A stretch of 17,780 nt of DNA from Bacteroidales bacterium (GTDB lineage Bacteria > Bacteroidota > Bacteroidia > Bacteroidales > UBA7960): the NCBI GenBank assembly GCA_007128045.1, contig SKYG01000053.1, positions 1 through 17,780 on the forward strand. Reading direction: 5' to 3'. Below, piece by piece: positions 8,494 to 16,670 of this stretch. The notes below the pieces were generated by a model, which made no database searches, had not been told where the DNA came from, and saw nothing but the letters and a program-made list of their open reading frames with translations. The number at the start of each line of letters is the position of its first letter. The stretch's first letter is position 1. The position numbers and the translations under genes are program-made.

Positions 8494-10110
8494 ATGGCAA
8501 CACCGGACTTTATTTATCAGGAACCGTTTCCCTTAGGGCAAGACCCTACTGAGTACTATTTGCTGACCAAAGAAGGTATTACCATTTCCGATTTTCAGGG
8601 AAAACCTGTTCTTTGTGTTACCTCCAAAACCCTTGAAGAACTTGCCAGGGTGGCTTTCAGTGATGTATCATATATGTTGCGCACCAGTCATTTAGAACAG
8701 ATGGCTGCAATTTTGCACGATCCCGGGGCCAGTGAGAATGATCGTTACGTGGCATTCACCATGTTGCTTAATGCTGAAGTATCGGCGCAAAGGGTTTTGC
8801 CTTTTTGCCAGGATACAGGCACAGCAACCATTGTAGCGAAAAAAGGGCAGCAGGTGTGGACAGATGGTGATGATGCAGCGTCTTTATCAAGGGGAGTATT
8901 TTCAACCTATACCAGTGAAAACCTACGATACTCTCAAACAATACCGTTAGATATGTATCGTGAAAAGAACTCCGGCAACAACCTTCCTGCCCAGATAGAT
9001 ATTTACGCCTCTCAGGGGCAGGAGTATCACTTTTTGTTTGTTGCCAAGGGAGGTGGATCGGCAAATAAAACGGCCTTATATCAGGAAACCAAGGCTTTGC
9101 TGAACCCTGCAAGCCTGGAGGCATTTCTTATCGAAAAGCTTAAAGGTCTTGGAACGGCTGCTTGTCCACCTTATCATGTAGCTTTTGTAATTGGTGGGAC
9201 ATCTGCCGAATCTTGCCTGAAAACGGTAAAGCTGGCTTCGGCAAGGTATCTTGATGAACTTCCGGATCAGGGTAATGAACTGGGGCAGGCCTTCAGGGAC
9301 AAAGCTTTGGAGAAAAAAATTCTTGAAGCAGCTTACGACATTGGCATCGGGGCACAGTTTGGCGGAAAGCATTTTGCACTTGACATTCGCATTATTCGTT
9401 TGCCGAGGCACGGAGCTTCCTGTCCGGTGGGCATGGGTGTTTCATGTGCAGCAGATCGAAACATCAAAGCTATAATAAATAGCAGTGGTGTCTGGGTCGA
9501 GAAACTGGAGGCCAACCCAGGCAGGTTTATTCCTGAACAGTTAAGAGAAATGGCAGATAATGGTGGTGTAGAAATTAACCTAAACAAGCCCATGCATGAC
9601 ATTCTTACTGACCTGTCACGACATCCTGTTGGCACAAGACTTTCATTGACGGGCACCATCATTGTTGGCCGGGATATGGCGCATGCCAGACTGAAAGATG
9701 ATCTGGATGCAGGCAAAGGGCTTCCCCAATACATTAAAGACCATCCAATCTATTATGCAGGGCCGGCAAAACAACCTGAAGGCATGGCCTCGGGCTCTTT
9801 TGGCCCTACAACAGCCGGGCGTATGGATTCATATGTTGATTTGTTTCAGCAGCATGGAGGAAGCATGGTCATGATCGCGAAAGGCAATCGCAGTCAAAAA
9901 GTTACCGACTCATGTAAAAAACATGGTGGCTTCTATTTGGGGAGTATTGGCGGTCCTGCAGCAATTCTTGCCCAGGAAAATATAAAAAAGGTAGAGCTTA
10001 TTGAGTATCCGGAACTGGGGATGGAGGCTATATACCGGATTAATGTTAAAGACTTTCCCGCTTTTATACTTGTAGATGACAAAGGAAATGATTTTTTTGA
10101 ACAAGCTTGA
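8494..10110 (+). CDS. Fumarate hydratase class I (iron-sulfur, FumA/FumB type)
   Basis: This enzyme interconverts fumarate and malate using a [4Fe-4S] cluster in the cytoplasm. The 538-residue single chain has the same architecture as E. coli FumA (about 548): an alpha-type catalytic half (to about 335) and a beta-type half (about 345-538). The cluster ligands are visible as Cys105 (PFCQDTGT), Cys224 (TAACPPYH) and Cys318 (GVSCAAD), at the numbers I recall for E. coli FumA. The beta half shows GRDMAHARLK, YYAGPAKQPEGM and the SFGPTTAGRMD loop. The start ATG 8494 is supported by the length match; an ATG at 8487 is in another frame. The gene heads a tandem with class II fumC 48 bases downstream. 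Iron-sulfur fumarases are sensitive to oxygen and superoxide, so this form should serve anaerobic or iron-replete conditions. I leave the symbol blank because fumA and fumB cannot be told apart here. Confidence 0.95.
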   Translation: MATPDFIYQEPFPLGQDPTEYYLLTKEGITISDFQGKPVLCVTSKTLEELARVAFSDVSYMLRTSHLEQMAAILHDPGASENDRYVAFTMLLNAEVSAQRVLPFCQDTGTATIVAKKGQQVWTDGDDAASLSRGVFSTYTSENLRYSQTIPLDMYREKNSGNNLPAQIDIYASQGQEYHFLFVAKGGGSANKTALYQETKALLNPASLEAFLIEKLKGLGTAACPPYHVAFVIGGTSAESCLKTVKLASARYLDELPDQGNELGQAFRDKALEKKILEAAYDIGIGAQFGGKHFALDIRIIRLPRHGASCPVGMGVSCAADRNIKAIINSSGVWVEKLEANPGRFIPEQLREMADNGGVEINLNKPMHDILTDLSRHPVGTRLSLTGTIIVGRDMAHARLKDDLDAGKGLPQYIKDHPIYYAGPAKQPEGMASGSFGPTTAGRMDSYVDLFQQHGGSMVMIAKGNRSQKVTDSCKKHGGFYLGSIGGPAAILAQENIKKVELIEYPELGMEAIYRINVKDFPAFILVDDKGNDFFEQA

Positions 10111-10158
10111 TGGTTTTTTCGTTTACCTCGGGTGAGAACAAAAAAATAGCTGCTAATT

Positions 10159-11538
10159 ATGTATAGAGTTGATTATGACACCCTTGGTCCTGTAGAGGTG
10201 CCAGCAGAAAAATATTGGGGGCCGCAGACCCAGCGGTCGATTGAGAATTTTCCAATTGGTCAGGAGAAAATGCCCGTTGAAGTTATCCGCGCTTTTGCGG
10301 TGTTAAAGAAGGCTTCTGCATTAGTGAATCATGAGCTTGGCGTCCTTTCAAAAGAACACTGTGAGCTGATCGTAACGGTGTGTGATGAGATACTTGCGGG
10401 TAAGCTTGATGATCATTTCCCATTGGTGGTATGGCAAACCGGGAGCGGCACCCAAACAAATATGAACATCAACGAGGTGATTGCCAATCGTGCTCATGAA
10501 ATTAACGGAGGCAGTCTGAGCGACAAGATTAGAACAATACATCCCAACGACCACGTAAATAAATCTCAGTCATCAAACGACACCTTTCCTACTGCCATGC
10601 ATATTGCTGCTTACACGCTGATTGTGCAGCATACCATTCCTGCCCTGCAGCAATTGCAACGAGCGTTGGCTATGAAAGCGAAGGCTTTTTCGGAACTAGT
10701 GAAAATAGGTCGCACCCATTTGATGGACGCCACTCCACTTACATTGGGACAAGAGTTTTCTGGTTATTCGTCTCAGCTCGATCATGGGATAAGGGCACTT
10801 TCATTTTCTTTGGATCATATAAAGGAGCTGGCCTTGGGCGGTACAGCTGTAGGAACAGGGATAAATGCTCCTAAAGGCTTTGATAAAAAAGTTGCAGAAA
10901 TTATATCTGAGCTTACGGGTTTTCCATTCATATCAGCAACGAACAAGTTTGAAGCTTTATCGGCCCATGATGCCATCGTTGCATGTAGTGGTTCTCTGAA
11001 GCAATTGGCGGTATCATTGATGAAGATTGCCAACGACATTCGGTGGTTGGCATCGGGACCAAGATGTGGTATAGGTGAGATTGTCCTGCCTGCAAATGAA
11101 CCCGGAAGTAGTATTATGCCCGGGAAAGTCAATCCAACTCAGGCAGAAGCGATCACCATGGTTGCCGCACAGATCATCGGTAATGATGCCTCCATTGCGG
11201 CAGGGGGGATGCAAGGGCATTTCCAGTTAAATGTGTTTAAGCCAATGATGATCTACAACCTGCTTCAATCTGCAAGATTGATGGCTGATGCATGTGTGTC
11301 ATTTACAGACAAGTGTGTTAATGGAATCACGCCTGACGAGGATCGGATAAGAGAACACTTAAACAATTCTTTGATGCTGATCACGGCATTAAATCCGTAT
11401 ATTGGTTATGACAATGCAGCTAAGATTGCCAAAAGGGCATACGAAGAAAAGATCAGCCTGAAAGAGGCTGCTATGTTACTAGGTATGGTCAGTGAGGCAG
11501 ATTTTGACCAGTGGGTTGACCCTTCAAAAATGATTTAA
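10159..11538 (+). CDS. fumC: Fumarate hydratase class II
   Basis: This is the oxygen-stable, metal-free fumarase of the aspartase/fumarase superfamily, a homotetramer catalysing the same reaction as the preceding gene by an unrelated fold. The 459 residues are normal length. It begins YRVDYDTLGPVEVPAEKYWG as expected and shows TGSGTQTNMN (94-103), HPNDHVNKSQSSND (128-141), GRTHLMDATPLTLGQ (184-198, His187 of the catalytic pair) and the signature GSSIMPGKVNP (316-326, with the catalytic Ser in the flexible SS loop). The GSSIMPGKVNP form together with these flanks favours fumarase over aspartase or argininosuccinate lyase. It lies 48 bases after the class I gene with no recognisable promoter between them, so co-transcription is likely. 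The stop at 11536-11538 is 39 bases from the end of converging porN. Confidence 0.96.
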   Translation: MYRVDYDTLGPVEVPAEKYWGPQTQRSIENFPIGQEKMPVEVIRAFAVLKKASALVNHELGVLSKEHCELIVTVCDEILAGKLDDHFPLVVWQTGSGTQTNMNINEVIANRAHEINGGSLSDKIRTIHPNDHVNKSQSSNDTFPTAMHIAAYTLIVQHTIPALQQLQRALAMKAKAFSELVKIGRTHLMDATPLTLGQEFSGYSSQLDHGIRALSFSLDHIKELALGGTAVGTGINAPKGFDKKVAEIISELTGFPFISATNKFEALSAHDAIVACSGSLKQLAVSLMKIANDIRWLASGPRCGIGEIVLPANEPGSSIMPGKVNPTQAEAITMVAAQIIGNDASIAAGGMQGHFQLNVFKPMMIYNLLQSARLMADACVSFTDKCVNGITPDEDRIREHLNNSLMLITALNPYIGYDNAAKIAKRAYEEKISLKEAAMLLGMVSEADFDQWVDPSKMI

Positions 11539-11577
11539 CACCACTAACCTGCATTACATCTTAACGCATCATACAGG

Positions 11578-12498
11578 CTAATACTCCCATAGGTCATGTT
11601 CAAAGTTGCGGATTTCTTCTTTAATACGCTCACCCTCAAGCAGAGCTTCCATCTCGTCGGTGATATATTCACTGATTCTCAGATCGTTTACATTTGATGC
11701 CTTATAGATATTGCTGCTGAAGAAGCGCCTGATGAAAAGGTCGTCATACGACATGCGTTGTGCGTCATTCTGTCGGTTATATACCGGGGCATTTACGAAA
11801 ATATCACGAACATCAGGATAGTATATCCAGAACAAAGGTGTCGTTCCTCTTACTATACCGGTTATTGGGTCAATATTTTGTCTTACAGGGCATATACCCA
11901 ATATTCTTACTTCAAGTACTGATCTTTTCGCATCAAAAAACCAGTCTTCTTTTATTCTGAAGTGATATACCTCGCTGGTGCTGAAAGGAATGGTGATCAC
12001 TGTGTCGTATTCTTCGTATGGAGGGGTTGGTCTTTGCAATGTTCTGGGTTCGGAAGGTTGCAACTCTTTCATTAAGGAGTAATACATAACGCTGTCACGG
12101 CTTTCCTCGCTCCGGTATTGATAAGCCCTGGCGATGGTTTCATCAACCTTAAATGGCATGGTAAAATCGTCGGTATCAATGCTATATGGGGTAATGTCTC
12201 CCGAAGCGATGCCATCGAGGATCACCTGCATAAGATTTCTCATACCACCAGATGGTGAGGGTGGAAAATAGAGAGGTTGGTTCATTTTTTCCCTTACGTC
12301 AATTTCCCGCCATACTCTTTTGTGCCAAAGCACATCAGCCTCCCTTACGGGTGCGTATTCGATGGGTCTTTTTTCTGTATGACGCATTTTATCCCATGCT
12401 CCGTCTCTGGGTGTCTGTGTGTTAGTAGGGGGTTGTGTAAAGCCTTGCATGGCTATAGTAACACACACCAGACCAATAAATACTAATTTCCTTAACAT
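11578..12498 (-). CDS. porN: Type IX secretion system ring protein PorN/GldN
   Basis: PorN (GldN in gliding species) pairs with lipoprotein PorK to form the large periplasmic ring tethered under the outer membrane in the T9SS. From ATG 12498 the product is 306 residues, with a Sec signal peptide MLRKLVFIGLVCVTIAMQGF, then a Pro-rich linker and the GldN fold. The N-terminal part contains VLWHKRVWREIDVREKMNQP and the C-terminal part contains FRIKEDWFFDAKRSVLEVRI, GICPV and PLFWIYYPDVR. An open frame extends to ATG 12573, but that would run into porM and bury the signal peptide. A strong GGAGG seven bases before ATG 12498 settles the start. It is the last gene of the por operon, 28 bases after porM. 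I saw no clear terminator in the 39 bases to converging fumC. Confidence 0.93.
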   Translation of the reverse strand: MLRKLVFIGLVCVTIAMQGFTQPPTNTQTPRDGAWDKMRHTEKRPIEYAPVREADVLWHKRVWREIDVREKMNQPLYFPPSPSGGMRNLMQVILDGIASGDITPYSIDTDDFTMPFKVDETIARAYQYRSEESRDSVMYYSLMKELQPSEPRTLQRPTPPYEEYDTVITIPFSTSEVYHFRIKEDWFFDAKRSVLEVRILGICPVRQNIDPITGIVRGTTPLFWIYYPDVRDIFVNAPVYNRQNDAQRMSYDDLFIRRFFSSNIYKASNVNDLRISEYITDEMEALLEGERIKEEIRNFEHDLWEY

Positions 12499-12505
12499 AT
12501 ATAAA

Positions 12506-12510
12506 CCTCC
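12506..12510 (-). promoter_or_regulatory. Shine-Dalgarno sequence fixing the porN start
   Basis: The minus strand carries GGAGG (12510-12506), seven bases before ATG 12498. Strong Shine-Dalgarno sites are uncommon in Bacteroidota, and the sites I looked at ahead of other genes here are weaker or absent. It supports the internal ATG over the longer frame and may ensure high PorN output. Confidence 0.75.
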
Positions 12511-12526
12511 AATTATTTTTCGATCA

Positions 12527-14113
12527 TTAAATGATGGTAAAGCTGATTGGTGACAAGGTTCTGACCCTTCCATCCGGACCAGGTTTGGTAGTTATATTTT
12601 CAAAGATGATACGCTGACCGCTTGGTGCATTGTTAATGGCCTGAATCATCTGGGGGGTGAATCGATTGCTGTCTGATTGCATTGGGATGATATCTCCGGC
12701 TCTGGGAGCTACCATGGTAAAGGAGGCAATCTCATAATTCATGTCGAACTCAAAGTTCTCGAGCCTGGGTATAATAGCACCGGCAACCCTGAGTTCGTCT
12801 CGGGTTATTCTTCCTTCTCTCCGGTTTGCAATATAGGCAACCGGATCAGGAACATTTCGTACCCTGAACTGGCTGGTGGTAATATCGCGTAACGTACCAT
12901 CCACCATAGCTCTGACAGTGATCCGCACCTCCTGTGTTCCGGGTGAGACCCTTACCATATAAGTGCCATCAGCCTGTCTGGTCAGGTTGGCACCGGCAGA
13001 AATGGTGGGTTGAAGATTTTCAGCAGCGATTCCGGGAACGGATATTGATACCGGATTATCCAGACCCACGTAAAAAAGGTTCATTCGGGTAGCCGAGACT
13101 GTTGCTGACGGCCTTTGAACCATATAGCTGGCTTCAAAAGGATATTCCTGGGGGAAGCCTGATGGAGAGGTAACACGAATGACACCCCTGTGTGTTTGTC
13201 GACCCTCATTGTTTGCCAGTATACGCAACCTGCCAACGCCATCGGCTGTTGGAATAGGTCTTCCGCCAACAAAAACTTGTGGTGTTTGGCGGGAGTCGAT
13301 CGCAGCTACAAAGATTTCGGCTTCATAATGGTCATTAAGCAAAATCATCTCACTTTTTGGCACAACCCTGGCTTCGATGCGGTCAAATTTAAAGTCATCA
13401 GCGGTAATGGCTCCATATAACAGGTTGACGGCGTCGAATTCTGCATTTCGGATTTCTGTTAGCAGACGGCTCAGGTTAGTCGCTACTGCTACAACAATGA
13501 CCCGGTCGAACATCTTTTGATGCCAGGATATTTCCATCCCTTGCCTGGTAAAAGGCCCGTCGACATCCAATCCGAGCTTAACAAACTCAGAAAGGTTGTG
13601 GGTGTCGAGAATGCTGTCGATGTTGTTCTTGAAATTTACGATCATTTCTTTGAGCTCGTATGACCTGGTACCCTGCCCTCCATCACGGGCTGGCTCCTGG
13701 CTGTTTTCCTTAAGCCAGAAATAGGAAGACACTGAGTAGTTGTCTTTGGCTCTCAGATCAAACAGATTAAATGTATCTGCTTGCTCAAAAGGGATATTTT
13801 CCAGTTCAGCGATCATCAAACTTCTTTGTCGCAGGATATAATTGTTGAGTGAGTCAGCAAGCTTCCTGATGTATTGTGCCTGGTTGTAATATGGCTGAAC
13901 CATATCTTCTGAAGCAGCTTTTTGCTGGTCAAAGTCGGCATACACCATATTTACCTTCAGCTCAAAGTTTCTGTTGGTTTGTTCCAACCCCTCGTTGATC
14001 ATGGGAAAAGAGTCAAGAACCTCAACGGAAACATTGAGAGCCATAAGAGACAGAAAGATCAGGTACATCAAGCCAATCAGCTTTTGCCTGGGTGTTTGTT
14101 TTCCACTGGCCAT
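12527..14113 (-). CDS. porM: Type IX secretion system / gliding motor protein PorM/GldM
   Basis: PorM is the single-pass inner-membrane component of the T9SS motor. Two copies sit inside a ring of five PorL and reach across the periplasm to the PorK-PorN ring. The 528 residues start with the family text GKQTPRQKLIGLMYLIF. TM1 covers about 12-30 and is followed by a largely helical domain (about 35-220, with NRNFELKVNMVYADFDQQ) and three beta domains (about 225-320, 325-415 and 420-528, the last ending LSPISFTII). Arg9, just before the TM helix, is at the position I recall forming a charge pair with PorL Glu49 in Flavobacterium johnsoniae, so the motor interface looks intact. Length matches PorM/GldM (about 515). 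It lies 52 bases after porL, a gap that holds a perfect hairpin, and 28 bases before porN. Confidence 0.95.
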   Translation of the reverse strand: MASGKQTPRQKLIGLMYLIFLSLMALNVSVEVLDSFPMINEGLEQTNRNFELKVNMVYADFDQQKAASEDMVQPYYNQAQYIRKLADSLNNYILRQRSLMIAELENIPFEQADTFNLFDLRAKDNYSVSSYFWLKENSQEPARDGGQGTRSYELKEMIVNFKNNIDSILDTHNLSEFVKLGLDVDGPFTRQGMEISWHQKMFDRVIVVAVATNLSRLLTEIRNAEFDAVNLLYGAITADDFKFDRIEARVVPKSEMILLNDHYEAEIFVAAIDSRQTPQVFVGGRPIPTADGVGRLRILANNEGRQTHRGVIRVTSPSGFPQEYPFEASYMVQRPSATVSATRMNLFYVGLDNPVSISVPGIAAENLQPTISAGANLTRQADGTYMVRVSPGTQEVRITVRAMVDGTLRDITTSQFRVRNVPDPVAYIANRREGRITRDELRVAGAIIPRLENFEFDMNYEIASFTMVAPRAGDIIPMQSDSNRFTPQMIQAINNAPSGQRIIFENITTKPGPDGRVRTLSPISFTII

Positions 14114-14134
14114 ACGTTACTATTCTTTATATAG

Positions 14135-14155
14135 TGGCTAACAGTTTGTTAGCCA
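14135..14155 (-). repeat. Perfect inverted repeat (hairpin) between porL and porM
   Basis: TGGCTAACA (14135-14143) and TGTTAGCCA (14147-14155) are exact reverse complements around a three-base loop, giving a nine-base-pair stem. On the transcribed minus strand it begins 10 bases after the porL stop and ends 21 bases before the porM start. No run of U follows on either strand, so it is not a standard intrinsic terminator. An mRNA stability or processing element between cistrons is the likeliest role, by inference. Confidence 0.7.
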
Positions 14156-14165
14156 GGATTGTTTC

Positions 14166-15203
14166 TTATTTGTTAACATTGAAGCTCATTGCGGAGAGCA
14201 TATTGCCATATACATTATTCAGGGCGCGGATATTATTGGTAAGCTGCTCCATCTCATCCTGATATTTTTTGATGTTTGAGGCGGAGTCATGTATGTTTTC
14301 AGCCAATGCGCCAATGCTTTTATTCAGTTTGTCTGTTGAGTCAGACTGCAGCCCTGCCACCTGAAGTTGCAATTCGTATGCAGCATTCAGTGCTGACAGA
14401 TTCTGAGATGTTTTCTGGAGTTGTTCGTTGTACTCTCTTCCATTGGCACCTGTTTTTTCAAACGCTTCGACTGTATCAGTAAGTATAGCTGCTTGTTTGC
14501 TGTAAGCCTGACCCATTTGGTCGGTATAACCGGTGGCATTTTTCATGCTTTTGGAAAACTCTTCTGAGACATACAGGTTCTCCTTTGCCGACATGGCGGT
14601 TTGTTTATAGCTTTCGCTAAGTTCATTCATGGAGCCGGCGACATTCTTCAGGTTTTTGCTGTATTCTTCTGACAAGCTTACACCATGTTTCAGGTGCTCG
14701 GCTGTATGTTTGTAGGCCTGATTCAGCTCCACCACAGATTTTGAGGCCGACTCAATATTGTGTATGTATTGATTGGTGGCAACGGCTGCATTCGACATGT
14801 CGGCAAGCCGGCTTGCGTTATCGCTCAGGTTTCGCAGGCCTCTCCCCAGGTTGTTGATCAGCTCTGGCCCGATATTGGCCTCTTCAAGGAGCTTGTCCAG
14901 ATTTTGTGACAGGGTGATATTTGCCGTTCCACCACCCCGGTAAGTCTCTCTTACTGGTTTGCCTTCAACTTCGATGCCTTCCAATTCAGGATATACGCGG
15001 CTCCAGTCGGGGTCTTCCGGTGGTTTTTCAAATCCAGACAGGAAAAACACAAGTACTTCAACTCCCATGCCAAGAATAAGCATTTCATCGGCATATTGCC
15101 AGTGCATGATTTTAAACAAAGCACCGAGAATAACAACGGATGCACCCCATCCATACATTCTGGCCATGAAGGTTTTCCAAAATTTCGTTTTTTTGTCTTT
15201 CAT
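14166..15203 (-). CDS. porL: Type IX secretion system / gliding motor protein PorL/GldL
   Basis: PorL is the stator-like inner-membrane protein of the proton-driven T9SS motor. The 345 residues contain two N-terminal TM helices (about 17-34 and 40-56: WGASVVILGALFKIMHW, then LILGMGVEVLVFFLSGFE). Lys31 and Glu49 lie within them; Glu49 has the same number as the key proton-path residue I recall in F. johnsoniae GldL. A linker (about 60-95) follows, then a long cytoplasmic helical region (about 96-345), low in Pro and rich in Ala, Asn, Ser and Glu. This contains repeats phased in multiples of seven residues. The protein is longer than GldL (about 215) and PorL (about 310) as I recall them, the extra length being in the repeats. 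It starts at ATG 15203, 41 bases after porK. Confidence 0.94.
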   Translation of the reverse strand: MKDKKTKFWKTFMARMYGWGASVVILGALFKIMHWQYADEMLILGMGVEVLVFFLSGFEKPPEDPDWSRVYPELEGIEVEGKPVRETYRGGGTANITLSQNLDKLLEEANIGPELINNLGRGLRNLSDNASRLADMSNAAVATNQYIHNIESASKSVVELNQAYKHTAEHLKHGVSLSEEYSKNLKNVAGSMNELSESYKQTAMSAKENLYVSEEFSKSMKNATGYTDQMGQAYSKQAAILTDTVEAFEKTGANGREYNEQLQKTSQNLSALNAAYELQLQVAGLQSDSTDKLNKSIGALAENIHDSASNIKKYQDEMEQLTNNIRALNNVYGNMLSAMSFNVNK

Positions 15204-15244
15204 AATTTACAGGATGAAAAAATAGGTTAAAAAAGAGTCAATTG

Positions 15245-16588
15245 CTAATAAACGTTGGATGCGCCACGGCCATCAGCCCTGTCGCGTCCGGGAAATGTTT
15301 GCACACACCTGAACCCAAGATATGATGTAGCCGTATCCTGGTATTCAAAAGTTCGTGTACTTACCTGCAGAAAGTACGCTACATCTTTCCAGGAGCCACC
15401 GCGAACAACTTTCCTTCTCATGGTTGGCGGGTCGCCAGGCTGGACTTCGTATTGGTAATCGGGGTTCATATCATGGCCGATATAATAGAAAGATTCATCA
15501 TAGGCATTGCGTGTCCATTCTGACACATTCCCTGCCATATCGTACAGTCCGTAGTCGTTGGGCGGATAGTGTGCCACTATGACGGTTTGGTAACCTCCAT
15601 CTCCAATATAGTTTCCTCTGAGGGGTTTGAAGTTTGCCAGAAAACATCCTTCTGCGTTTCTGATATAGGGGCCACCCCAGGGGTAAGGGCTGTTTGCCAG
15701 GCCTCCCCTGGCGGCATACTCCCATTCAGCTTCCGATGGGAGCAGGAAGTCCATCGCATAGGGTCTGTCACGGCCTGCAAGGTATGAGTTTAGCAGGTTG
15801 GTGCGCCAAACAGTAAACGCCCTGGCTTGTTGCCAGTTTACTCCCACAACGGGATAATGGTCGTAGGTGGGGTGCCAGAAGTATGTTTGTGCCATGGGCT
15901 CATTATATGTATAGGTAAAATCGCTGAGCCATACCAGCGTGTCGGGATATACATTTGTCTTCTTCCACTCAACAAGAGATGCCCTGAACCCCGGAATTGA
16001 ATCTCTTTGAGCCCTGGTAAAGCTGGCTGCCCTGCGCATATTAAGAATGTGGTAACGGTATTCGAGCTTGCGTGTGTCGATCTCAGGTCTGCGGAAAAAC
16101 CTTTCTGAATCAGGCAGGATTAGTTCGCTGTCCATTTCAATCAGATCCATTTTCACATTAGACCATCTTAAATTGCGTTGCCGGTTCCAATCAATCACTG
16201 CAGTGTCGAGCAAATTGCCAAAATCATCCTCAGTAATAAAATAGCGCTCATATTTAATATCATGCATAGATATTTCGAGTTCACGGAGTGCAATAGAGTC
16301 TCTTACCCATTCTACAAACTGTCTGTATTGATTATTGGTTATCTCTGTTTCGTCCATATAGAATGCTGGTATAGAGATGGTTCTGTTGATAGCTGTTTGT
16401 GAATAGGCTACATCCTGGTCAGATGGCCCCATGGTAAAGCTTCCCATAGGAATAAAAACCATACCGGGTGGGTCGGCGTAATAGGGGTCTGGTCTGTTCT
16501 GAACCCCTACCAGGTGCCCGCGGCTGGAGCGATCACAGCTCCCCAGAATTACAACAAGAAAAATAAACAGCAATGAGATTCTCTTCAT
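15245..16588 (-). CDS. porK: Type IX secretion system ring lipoprotein PorK/GldK
   Basis: PorK is an outer-membrane lipoprotein facing the periplasm that forms the T9SS ring with PorN. The 447 residues start with a lipoprotein signal peptide ending in the lipobox LGSC, lipid anchor Cys18. A formylglycine-generating-enzyme (SUMF1/FGE-sulfatase) fold follows: PGMVFIPMGSFTMG (40-54), MDETEITNNQYRQFV (78-92), then an insertion of about 150 residues typical of GldK, then VGVNWQQARAF (248-258), LPSEAEWEYAARGG (283-296), YGLYDMAGNVSEWTR (346-360), VVRGGSW (394-400) and LGFRCV at the end. The paired catalytic cysteines of true formylglycine-generating enzymes are not apparent, so the fold is probably structural. 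It follows porP by 87 bases and precedes porL by 41. Confidence 0.94.
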   Translation of the reverse strand: MKRISLLFIFLVVILGSCDRSSRGHLVGVQNRPDPYYADPPGMVFIPMGSFTMGPSDQDVAYSQTAINRTISIPAFYMDETEITNNQYRQFVEWVRDSIALRELEISMHDIKYERYFITEDDFGNLLDTAVIDWNRQRNLRWSNVKMDLIEMDSELILPDSERFFRRPEIDTRKLEYRYHILNMRRAASFTRAQRDSIPGFRASLVEWKKTNVYPDTLVWLSDFTYTYNEPMAQTYFWHPTYDHYPVVGVNWQQARAFTVWRTNLLNSYLAGRDRPYAMDFLLPSEAEWEYAARGGLANSPYPWGGPYIRNAEGCFLANFKPLRGNYIGDGGYQTVIVAHYPPNDYGLYDMAGNVSEWTRNAYDESFYYIGHDMNPDYQYEVQPGDPPTMRRKVVRGGSWKDVAYFLQVSTRTFEYQDTATSYLGFRCVQTFPGRDRADGRGASNVY

Positions 16589-16624
16589 GGTAGCTAAATG
16601 TTAGAAGGCCACTTATATATTATC

Positions 16625-16656
16625 GGTTGATTTGGTCATACACAATGGTTGATTTG
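16625..16656. repeat. Ten-base direct repeat in the porP-porK spacer
   Basis: GGTTGATTTG occurs exactly at 16625-16634 and again at 16647-16656, 22 bases apart, about two helical turns. The second copy overlaps a seven-base inverted repeat, AATGGTT (16644-16650) and AACCATT (16661-16667). Both lie in the 87-base spacer and downstream of the candidate porK -7 box. An operator for a dimeric regulator is possible but only inferred. Confidence 0.55.
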
Positions 16657-16670
16657 CATAAACCATTTTG

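Noticed and set aside
9333..9734. Long open frames antisense to the fumarase, protease and por genes
   Set aside because: They lie wholly inside strongly conserved genes on the opposite strand or in another frame, and their translations show no recognisable domain.
10111..10158. Stem between the two fumarase genes as a terminator
   Set aside because: The stem around ACC-TCG-GGT is short and needs G-U pairs, and the T run lies before it instead of after it. It does not look able to stop transcription.
11539..11577. Bidirectional terminator between fumC and porN
   Set aside because: CCTGTAT and ATGCAGG can pair on the minus strand with one wobble, but the loop is 16 bases and no T run follows in either direction.
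12499..12573. Longer porN start at ATG 12573
   Set aside because: It would overlap the end of porM and place a signal peptide 25 residues inside the protein. A strong GGAGG precedes the internal ATG at 12498.
15245..16588. Active formylglycine-generating or sulfatase-modifying enzyme
   Set aside because: The fold is present, but the paired catalytic cysteines are not apparent, and the lipobox, the large insertion and the operon position identify PorK.
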